Source: Labrenzia sp. 011 (GTDB lineage: Bacteria; Pseudomonadota; Alphaproteobacteria; Rhizobiales; Stappiaceae). From it: DNA of 64,000 nucleotides. Shown one piece after another: positions 46,313-53,444 of this stretch (position 1 is the first letter of the stretch; each line of letters begins with the position of its first letter). The notes beneath the pieces are model-generated. The model made no database searches and was not told the origin of the DNA. It saw only the letters and a list, made by a program, of their open reading frames with translations. The position numbers were made by a program, and so were the translations under genes. Where the stretch lies: positions 1 through 64,000 of the forward strand of contig NZ_QCYM01000011.1 of assembly GCF_003075075.1 (NCBI RefSeq), given 5' to 3'.

Positions 46313-47068
46313 CTATTCGGCCGCCTTCAGCATGCCGTGCTGGACGGGGGCTTCCGCCGTGCCGATCCACAGATCCAGAAAGCGGTCAAGCCACTGGCGG
46401 ACGGCCGGATCGTAAACGAAGCGGCCGGCGAAATGATCGCGGCGTTGCTGGGCGCCGGGAAGATCCATGCGCGGCGCGCCTCTGGTGGTCCAGCGGACCA
46501 TCATCTGATGGGTGAGTTCCGGGTGGAACTGGATGCCATAGGCGCAGGGGCCGACGCGGATGGCCTGGTTGGGATAGACCGGCCCTTCCGCCAGAAGCTC
46601 CGCACCCCGTGGAAGGTCGAAACCTTCCCGGTGCCACTGATAGACCTTTTTCGGCCAGTCCATCAGGGACTTCCCCGCTGTGGTCGCCTTCAGCGGATAA
46701 TAGCCGATTTCCACCAGGTCGTCGTGATGCCCGGCAACCCGGCCGCCGAGATGCTTGACCATCATCTGCGCACCGAGGCATATGCCGAGAAAGGGTTTCT
46801 TCTCCTTGAGCGCAACGCCGATCCAGTCGATTTCCCTGAGCAGGAAGCCGTCGGGGTCGTTAGCGCTCATCGGGCCGCCGAAAATCACGGCACCGGCGTG
46901 ATCATCCATCGTTTCCGGGAGCTTGTCGCCGAACCGGGGCTTGCGGATGTCGAGCGAGAAGCCGCGCTTCACCAGTTCCAGCCCGACACGGCCGGGTGAG
47001 GAATGCTCCTGGTGGAGGATGACCAGGACCCTGGGCCGGGGTCCCGTGTGATCAGTTTGGAAATGCAT
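46313..47068 (-). CDS. class I glutamine amidotransferase domain protein
   Basis: 251 residues. GATase fold with the nucleophile in FLGICLGAQMM, VIFGGPMSANDPDG upstream, and GIQFHPELTH with the catalytic His and Glu. It resembles stand-alone GMP-synthase-like amidotransferases (GuaA N-terminal type), several of which act as gamma-glutamyl hydrolases on polyamine-linked or other substrates. Start at 47068 with TGGGAAC; the longer frame (47140) lacks support. Natural substrate unknown. Confidence 0.85.
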   Translation of the reverse strand: MHFQTDHTGPRPRVLVILHQEHSSPGRVGLELVKRGFSLDIRKPRFGDKLPETMDDHAGAVIFGGPMSANDPDGFLLREIDWIGVALKEKKPFLGICLGAQMMVKHLGGRVAGHHDDLVEIGYYPLKATTAGKSLMDWPKKVYQWHREGFDLPRGAELLAEGPVYPNQAIRVGPCAYGIQFHPELTHQMMVRWTTRGAPRMDLPGAQQRRDHFAGRFVYDPAVRQWLDRFLDLWIGTAEAPVQHGMLKAAE

Positions 47069-47161
47069 GTTCCCAATATGCTGCAGGCGAGAGCGAAAAT
47101 CGAGTCCTCTTGCCGGCGAACTGCGTGCAAAAGAATGCAACGGTCGATTAAAATCGAGGCG

Positions 47162-47638
47162 TTATTCGACTTCGCCCGCTTCCGGCGCGGTCTTGGCTAC
47201 CTTGTGGCGGAGGGTCATCCGGTCCCGTGTGGAAACGCCGAGAAGTTCGGCCACTCGCCAGATGGTATTGTCCTCGAATTCATGGACCTGGCCGTCCGCG
47301 TAGACGATTTCCCACATCATCTCGACAATGGCGAGACGCTCGGCTTCGTCGGTCGTGCGCTTGAGAATCGAGGTGAAGCCGTAAAGGTCCACCGCTTCCT
47401 CGTCGCGCTGTCTGGCGATGTCGATGAGTTCGGTGGTTTCCTTGTCCGTCAGTTCGTAGCGCTGCTGCAGGATCTCGCGGAGCTTCGCGCTCTCGCTCTC
47501 CTCGATCACACCATCGATATCGATCAGATGAAACAGCAAAGCCGCCGCTGCCAGACGCTTGTCATCCTCAGCGAAGGTTTTCTCTCCGCTGTCTCCAAAT
47601 GTCAGTTCGCGAACAAAGCTTTTCAGCGCATCGAGCAT
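47162..47638 (-). CDS. TerB-like tellurite-resistance family protein
   Basis: 158 residues, all helical and acidic. The TerB core reads RLAAAALLFHLIDIDGVIEE, LREILQQRYELTDKET and EMMWEIVYADGQVHEFEDN, matching the TerB/DjlA-type metal-sensing helical fold with the Asp-rich DGxxxxxE motif twice. No other ter genes are nearby, so this is the stand-alone type common in alphaproteobacteria. RBS ACAAGGACGACAGAA. Confidence 0.88.
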   Translation of the reverse strand: MLDALKSFVRELTFGDSGEKTFAEDDKRLAAAALLFHLIDIDGVIEESESAKLREILQQRYELTDKETTELIDIARQRDEEAVDLYGFTSILKRTTDEAERLAIVEMMWEIVYADGQVHEFEDNTIWRVAELLGVSTRDRMTLRHKVAKTAPEAGEVE

Positions 47639-47876
47639 TTCTGTCGTCCTTGTTTTCCGGCTGCGCCCCCGGCAGCCTGGAGCATTCCGCTTTCCCGAAT
47701 TTGAAGCAAAGATGCTCCGCCCCTCCTATTCGCTTCAACACATTGGCTTTCGCGCGGTTCCGTATCGAAGCAGACCGGTGCAAATAGACATAATAAACTT
47801 TCTTTAGCATCAAAGAGTTGATGACGACTTTAAATGAATGACATGGGAATTGAATCCGGCATTTGACAGTCATGTT

Positions 47877-47893
47877 TTTTGAATCGTTCTAAA
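47877..47893. promoter_or_regulatory. candidate Irr/ICE iron-responsive box upstream of irpA
   Basis: TTTTGAA-TCG-TTCTAAA is an inverted repeat with one mismatch, close to the rhizobial ICE pattern TTTAGAA-N3-TTCTAAA recognised by Irr. It sits about 155 bp before the irpA ATG and about 45 bp upstream of a possible -10 (TAAAAT, 47935-47940), in an AT-rich 410-bp gap. Activator position would fit induction in low iron. The gap holds no other gene. Confidence 0.5.
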
Positions 47894-48048
47894 GTATTGA
47901 TTTTTTTTGAGTTTTAACTTGACTTTCAGCCTCATAAAATGGTTTCACCGGTCCCTGCAAAGCGCTTTCGGCGCGCCGATATCATTCAGTTTTCGCCTGC
48001 GGAATATCCGTTTTCGATCGCAGGCGGCATAGAAATTGGGATGGAAAA

Positions 48049-49311
48049 ATGAATTCCTTCAAGCTTGGCCTTCTGGCCGCCACCGCCCTCTTCGTCACCC
48101 CTGCACTGGCTGCCGCTCCTGCGGACATCCTGTCCACCTACGGGGATATCGCCCAGGCGGCCTATGAGGACTCCCTGGAAAGCGCGAAGACGCTGAAATC
48201 CGCTATCGACGCTCTGGTCGCGGAGCCGAGCGAAGCCAATCTGCAGGCCGCCCGTGCCGCATGGGTCGAAGCTCGCAACCCCTACCAGCAGACCGAGGCC
48301 TACCGGTTCGGCAATGCCATTGTCGACGATTGGGAAGGCAAGGTGAATGCCTGGCCGCTCGACGAGGGCCTGATCGATTATGTCGATGCTTCCTACGGTG
48401 AAGACTCCGAGGAAAATGCTTTCTACGCGGCGAATGTCATCGCCAATCCGAGCCTGAAGGTGGGCGGCGAAACGATCGATGCCACGGTGATCACCGCTGA
48501 ACTGCTTGCCGACACCCTTCAGGAAGCCGGAGAAGTGGAAGCCAACGTGGCGACCGGTTACCATGCCATCGAATTCCTTCTGTGGGGCCAGGACCTGAAC
48601 GGCACTGATGCGGGTGCAGGCAGCCGTCCGGCCACCGATTTCGATCCGGAGAACTGCACGGGCGGCAATTGCGAGCGCCGTGTCCAGTATCTCCAGGCAG
48701 CGACCGATCTCCTGATTTCCGATCTGGAAGAAATGACGGCGGCCTGGGCGCCGGGCGGTGCCGCCCGTGAGGACCTTGCTGCAAAAGGTGATGAAGGCGG
48801 TCTGGCGACGATCCTGACCGGCATGGGATCTCTTTCCTATGGTGAACTGGCCGGTGAACGCATCAAGCTCGGCCTGATGCTGCATGATCCGGAGGAAGAG
48901 CACGACTGCTTCTCCGACAATACGCACATGTCCCACTACAATGACGTGGTCGGCATCCGGAATGTCTATTTCGGCGAATACAAGAGCCCGCTGGGCAACG
49001 ATGTGTCGGGCGCCTCGCTGGCCGACATGGTCGCGGAGAAGGATCCGGCTCTGGCCGAAGAAATGAAGGCGAAGCTGGATGCCACTCTGGCGGCTTTCGA
49101 GGCCATGAAGGCTCGCGCGGAAGCCGGCGAAGCCTATGACCAGATGATCGGCGAAGGCAACGACGAGGGCAATGCGGTCGTTCAGGCCGCCGTCGACGCC
49201 CTGGTGGACCAGACTGCTTCAATTGAACGCGTTGTCAAAGTGCTTGAGCTGCACGACATTGCCTTCGAAGGATCCGACAGCCTGGACAATCCGACAGCCG
49301 TCTTCGAATAG
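48049..49311 (+). CDS. irpA: imelysin family iron-regulated protein (IrpA-like)
   Basis: 420 residues with a signal peptide (GLLAATALFVTPALAAAP). It carries the imelysin metal motif GYHAIE (GxHxxE, 170-175) and the conserved HDCFSDNTHMSHYND segment. Family members are periplasmic iron-binding or iron-regulated proteins, related to the EfeO/insulin-cleaving M75 fold, without proven protease function. It is the first gene of a four-gene set with COG3488, a second imelysin-like protein and DUF1513. A hairpin after the stop may favour high levels of this first protein. Confidence 0.92.
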   Translation: MNSFKLGLLAATALFVTPALAAAPADILSTYGDIAQAAYEDSLESAKTLKSAIDALVAEPSEANLQAARAAWVEARNPYQQTEAYRFGNAIVDDWEGKVNAWPLDEGLIDYVDASYGEDSEENAFYAANVIANPSLKVGGETIDATVITAELLADTLQEAGEVEANVATGYHAIEFLLWGQDLNGTDAGAGSRPATDFDPENCTGGNCERRVQYLQAATDLLISDLEEMTAAWAPGGAAREDLAAKGDEGGLATILTGMGSLSYGELAGERIKLGLMLHDPEEEHDCFSDNTHMSHYNDVVGIRNVYFGEYKSPLGNDVSGASLADMVAEKDPALAEEMKAKLDATLAAFEAMKARAEAGEAYDQMIGEGNDEGNAVVQAAVDALVDQTASIERVVKVLELHDIAFEGSDSLDNPTAVFE

Positions 49312-49324
49312 GACAGACTAAAGG

Positions 49325-49350
49325 CCGGGAGAGTTCCTCATCTCTCCCGG
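49325..49350 (+). promoter_or_regulatory. intercistronic hairpin after irpA
   Basis: CCGGGAGAG / CTCTCCCGG perfect 9-bp stem with loop TTCCTCAT between irpA and the di-haem gene. No T-run, so read-through is likely; it could be a partial terminator or RNA stabiliser. Confidence 0.55.
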
Positions 49351-49399
49351 TCCGGTGCTTTCGCGGATCCGGGGGGCCGCGCAAGCAGATCAGGATGCG

Positions 49400-50926
49400 A
49401 TGATGAAATCTTGGCCCATACAGGGTGCCGCCGCCGCGCTGCTCGTTTGTTTTTCAGCGAGTCCCCTGTCGGCGAAAGACGCTTTGGCCTACCGTACGGA
49501 CCTGTCGGACACCGATCGTGCGAAAGTGGCAAAAGTTCTCCGGCCGCCGGAGACATTCGACAGGCCCGAGCCGTTCGAGCCGATGCAGGGCGGAGCGGGA
49601 ACGTCAACGCGCCGTCCCGGCCGGGACGCGTTTTCCCTGTCCAACAGCAATCTCACCTTCGAGGAAGAACAGACCTTCAAGCTCGGCAACGGGCTGTTCA
49701 AGAAGCTGTGGACCTCTTCCCCTTCCTCGACACAGGCGTCCGATGGTCTCGGGCCGCTTTTCAACGCCCGCTCCTGTCAGGGATGCCACCTGAAGGATGG
49801 CCGGGGCCGGCCGCCCCGTCCCGGAGAGGAGGCCGTGTCGCTGTTCCTGCGCCTTTCGGTGCCGCCGCAGACGGATGAACAGCGCCGCCTGCTGGCAGCC
49901 AGGAAAATCCTTTCGGTGCCCGAACCCACCTATGGCGGCCAGTTCCAGACCTTCGCCGTTACCGGCCTTGAGGCCGAAGGCCGGTTCGACATAGAGCATG
50001 AGGACATCGAGTTGCCGCTGAACGGTGGCGAAACGGCCGTGCTGCAAAAGCCGGTCTACCGGATCCGCGATCTGGGATATGGAGACATGCATCCGGACAC
50101 GATGATTTCGCCGCGCGTGGCGCCGCCGATGATCGGCCTCGGCCTGCTGCAGGCGATTCATCCGGGCGATATCGAAAGTCGCGCCGATCCGGAGGATCTC
50201 GACGGCGACGGGATTTCCGGCAGGGTCAGCCTTGTTCCGGATCCGGAAACCGGAGAGCCCGTCCTTGGCCGCTTTGGCTGGAAAGCGTCGCAACCGACGA
50301 TCCGCGCGCAATCGGCGGCGGCCTTTTCAGGCGATATCGGTCTGAGTTCTCCTGACGAGCCGGACAATTACGGCGATTGCACCCAGGCCCAGACCGCCTG
50401 CCGGGCACTGCCGCATGGCGAGCAGACCCGGCTGGGTGTCTCGGAGGCGCCCGATCCGGTCATGGATCTGGTGACGTTCTATTCCGAAAACCTTGCCGTG
50501 CCCATGCGCCGGGACGTGGATGATCCGCAGGTGCTCAGGGGCAAGCAGGTCTTTCACGACGCCGGCTGTGCCTCGTGCCACCATCCGAAATATGTGACCA
50601 GCCGTGATGCGGAAAATCCGGCGCACCGGTTCCAGCTCATCTGGCCGTACACCGACCTTCTGCTGCACGACATGGGCGAAGGCCTTGCCGACGGCAGGCC
50701 CGTGGGGGATGCGGACGGGCGTGAATGGCGGACGCCGCCGCTCTGGGGAGTCGGCCTGACACGAACCGTCAACAATCACACGCGGTTCCTGCACGACGGG
50801 CGTGCAAGAAACCTGCTGGAAGCCATCCTGTGGCATGGCGGCGAAGCGACGCAGGCGCGCGACACCGTTATTGCGTTAAGTCCCGGGGATCGTCAGTCTC
50901 TGATCCGCTTTCTGGAGTCCTTGTGA
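49400..50926 (+). CDS. di-haem oxidoreductase family protein (COG3488, thiol oxidoreductase-like)
   Basis: 508 residues with a signal peptide (AAAALLVCFSASPLSAKD). Two haem c sites, SCQGCH (126-130) and CASCHH (about 390), plus the MauG/CcpA-like RFLHDGRARNLLEAILWHGG block near the end. Such proteins are periplasmic di-haem enzymes. In this cluster a role in electron transfer to or from iron is plausible, but family members are uncharacterised. Starts at the double ATG after CAGGATGCG; its TGA stop overlaps the ATG of the next gene. Confidence 0.9.
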   Translation: MMKSWPIQGAAAALLVCFSASPLSAKDALAYRTDLSDTDRAKVAKVLRPPETFDRPEPFEPMQGGAGTSTRRPGRDAFSLSNSNLTFEEEQTFKLGNGLFKKLWTSSPSSTQASDGLGPLFNARSCQGCHLKDGRGRPPRPGEEAVSLFLRLSVPPQTDEQRRLLAARKILSVPEPTYGGQFQTFAVTGLEAEGRFDIEHEDIELPLNGGETAVLQKPVYRIRDLGYGDMHPDTMISPRVAPPMIGLGLLQAIHPGDIESRADPEDLDGDGISGRVSLVPDPETGEPVLGRFGWKASQPTIRAQSAAAFSGDIGLSSPDEPDNYGDCTQAQTACRALPHGEQTRLGVSEAPDPVMDLVTFYSENLAVPMRRDVDDPQVLRGKQVFHDAGCASCHHPKYVTSRDAENPAHRFQLIWPYTDLLLHDMGEGLADGRPVGDADGREWRTPPLWGVGLTRTVNNHTRFLHDGRARNLLEAILWHGGEATQARDTVIALSPGDRQSLIRFLESL

Positions 50927-51999
50927 TGCGTTTTTGGGTTTTGGCGGCCTTCGCCGTGTTTTCTGCGGTCCCGGCTTCGGCGGCGGATTTCAATCCGCCG
51001 ATCGCCCGGATGATCTCGAACTACATCCAGCCGGCTATGGCGGAATTCGCCACCACCGCAGACAGGCTGCCCGATGCGGTGACCAGTGTCTGTTCGGACG
51101 CGAGTCCGTCCGCGGTGGCCGGGTTCCGGACCGCCTATGCGGACACGCTTGCTGCGTTTTCCAGGATCCACTTTCTGAGGTTGGGTCCGCTTCTCGAAGA
51201 TGACAGGCTCAGTCGCCTGGCCTTCCTGCCCGACCCGCGCGGCATTGCGCAGCGGCAGATCCGCAAGATCTACGCGAAGAAGGATGCCGGTGTGGGCGCC
51301 GCGGAAAGCCTGAGGGACAAGAGCGTCGCGGTTCAGGGTCTGACAGCGCTGCAACTGATTGCCTTCGACAAGGAGAGCGAGGTCGTTCTCGGCCGGGCGG
51401 ACGCGGACAGGGACTTTACCTGCGCCTATGCGCTGGCGATTGCCAGAAACGTCGCTGCCATTGCCGACGACGTCGCCGCCGACTGGGAGGACAAGGACGG
51501 ATTCCAGTCGGTGCTGTTGTCGGGCGGTCCGCAGAACGACCGCTACCGGTCTTCCCAGGAAGCGATGGAAAGCGTCTTCAATGCACTGGTCACCGGCCTG
51601 ATCATCGTCCGGGACCAGGATCTTCTTCCGGCGCTGGGAGCCTCCGAGGCGAAAGCCCGGCCAAACCGTTTTCCCTTTTCCCGGTCCGCCAATTCCATCC
51701 AGTATCTTTCCGGTGAATTGCACGGCCTCCAGGACGCGGTCACGAGTCTCGAGCTGGAGGACATGACGCCTTCCGACTTTCACTGGATCTTCGCCGCACT
51801 CGATTTCGAATTCGGAAACGCGCAGAAATTACTGAGCGAACTGGAGCCGCCGTTGCGGCAGACCTTCGGGCAAGGGGAGAGCTATTCGCAGGTGACTGTG
51901 CTGGCGATCACGCTGCAGTCCATCCGCGATACGATGGCGCTCGAACTGGCCGGTGCCCTGGGGCTCGCGGGCGGTTTCAATTCCCTGGACGGTGACTGA
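50926..51999 (+). CDS. imelysin-like periplasmic protein with degenerate metal motif (COG3489)
   Basis: 357 residues with a signal peptide ending at AASAA (residues 1-20). Imelysin fold by pattern: AFSRIHFLRLGPL, SVAVQGLTALQLIAFDKE, and ELHGLQDAVTSLELEDM. The GxHxxE motif of IrpA is here GLTALQ (138-143), so the His and Glu are missing. Translationally coupled to the di-haem gene (TGATG). Likely periplasmic partner or binding protein of the cluster. Confidence 0.88.
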   Translation: MRFWVLAAFAVFSAVPASAADFNPPIARMISNYIQPAMAEFATTADRLPDAVTSVCSDASPSAVAGFRTAYADTLAAFSRIHFLRLGPLLEDDRLSRLAFLPDPRGIAQRQIRKIYAKKDAGVGAAESLRDKSVAVQGLTALQLIAFDKESEVVLGRADADRDFTCAYALAIARNVAAIADDVAADWEDKDGFQSVLLSGGPQNDRYRSSQEAMESVFNALVTGLIIVRDQDLLPALGASEAKARPNRFPFSRSANSIQYLSGELHGLQDAVTSLELEDMTPSDFHWIFAALDFEFGNAQKLLSELEPPLRQTFGQGESYSQVTVLAITLQSIRDTMALELAGALGLAGGFNSLDGD

Positions 52000-52103
52000 A
52001 GCCAATTCCTGCGCTTCCCATCCCTGATGAAGACCAGGTCGCCTCAAACCAGTTCATCTTCGTTTATGAGTTCACACCCTAACGGAACAGGTTGAAGATC
52101 AAG

Positions 52104-53255
52104 ATGAGCCGCACATTCAAGACGGTTTCCAGAAGAAGCTTCCTTGCCGCCATGGGCAGCCTGGCGGCCGCGCCCGTGTTTTCGCGGTCCACGCTTGCCG
52201 AGAGCCTGCTGAACCGGGAGGCGGCCGATGGCGTGCCGCTCTTTGCCAGCGCCTTCCGGAAAGCCGATGGCGCGTTCGGGATCGGTATCGTGGACGACCT
52301 CGGCCAGATTCTGGCGCAGATCTCGCTGCCGGGCCGGGGGCACGGCATCGCGGTCGCGCCGGACGGCTCCCGCTTTGTCGCCTTCGCCAGACGACCGGGC
52401 ACATTTGCCGTCGTCGTGAGACCCTTCGAGGACTCCCGGCCGGAGCTGATCACCAGCCAGCCCGGCCGGCATTTTTACGGTCATGGCTGTTTTTCGGCCG
52501 ATGGCCGGCTGCTCTATGCGGTGGAAAACGATTTTCGCGCCGCGCGCGGGGTCATCGGCATCTACGACATGAGCGGCGGCGAGACACGGCGTATCGGCGA
52601 ATTCGAGACGAACGGCATCGGGCCGCATGACATTCTTCTGAGCCCGGACCGTCTCACCCTGGTCGTTGCCAATGGGGGCATTGAAACCCGTCCCGATACG
52701 GGGCGCGAAAAGCTCAACCTGGATACGATGGCGCCGTCCGTCGTCTTCATCGACAGCCGGAGCGGCGATCTTCTCGCCCAGCATGCGCTGGACAAGGATT
52801 TGCACCAGCTTTCGCTTCGCCACATGGCTTTGGACGCGCAGGGGCGGGTGTGGGTCGGTGGCCAGTTCGAAGGATCGCTCGACGAGGTGCCGCCGCTGGT
52901 GGGGGTCTTCTCCCGGGACGGGGCGCCTCAACTGACCGCCATCCCCGATCCTGTGGCTTCGGGTCTGCGCAATTATATCGGCTCGGTGACGGCCAACGCG
53001 GGCGGCGACGTGATTGCAGCCTCGGCGCCGCGTGGCGGCCAGACGCTGTTCTGGAATTCCGCCACCTGCGCGTATCTTGGCGCCCGGACGGTCCCGGACG
53101 GCTGCGGCGTCGCACCGATAGACCAGGGCAGTTTCCTGATTTCCGACGGCAATGGGGCGCTTTCCCTGGTCGCCGATCCGGCCGCCCCGGCGGAAATCCT
53201 GGCCCGGCCGCCGGGCATCGCCTGGGACAATCACCTGTTTACACTGGGTCTTTGA
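52104..53255 (+). CDS. DUF1513 Tat-exported beta-propeller-like protein (COG3490)
   Basis: 383 residues. A twin-arginine signal (SRRSFLAAMGSLAAAPVF, about 9-26) leads to repeats with HGIAVAPDG, HFYGHGCFSADGRLLYAVEN and GPHDILLSPDRLTLVVANGG, like a seven-bladed propeller. Family uncharacterised. It is the last gene of the imelysin set, about 105 bp after the previous stop. A TTG four codons upstream is an alternative start. Export in folded form implies a cofactor or assembly need. Confidence 0.88.
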   Translation: MSRTFKTVSRRSFLAAMGSLAAAPVFSRSTLAESLLNREAADGVPLFASAFRKADGAFGIGIVDDLGQILAQISLPGRGHGIAVAPDGSRFVAFARRPGTFAVVVRPFEDSRPELITSQPGRHFYGHGCFSADGRLLYAVENDFRAARGVIGIYDMSGGETRRIGEFETNGIGPHDILLSPDRLTLVVANGGIETRPDTGREKLNLDTMAPSVVFIDSRSGDLLAQHALDKDLHQLSLRHMALDAQGRVWVGGQFEGSLDEVPPLVGVFSRDGAPQLTAIPDPVASGLRNYIGSVTANAGGDVIAASAPRGGQTLFWNSATCAYLGARTVPDGCGVAPIDQGSFLISDGNGALSLVADPAAPAEILARPPGIAWDNHLFTLGL

Positions 53256-53444
53256 TCCGGGAGCGACCGATTTTCCCGATTTTGCTTGCCCCATCGGGAA
53301 GCGGGTGATTCCGCCGATTTCAACGCCGCGTAGCATTCAGACGGCCTGAAACCGGCACTTTTCCTGCTTTTGTCAAATTCAGCGGGCATCTTTGCACCCG
53401 GATTGGTCTACATTGGGGCCGATTCGCGAAGGGGAGACGTTGAA

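Noticed and set aside
47639..48048. RirA/IRO-like motif TGAGTTTTAACTTGAC
   Set aside because: Some resemblance near 47908-47923 but I could not fit a full known consensus; only the ICE-like palindrome is reported.
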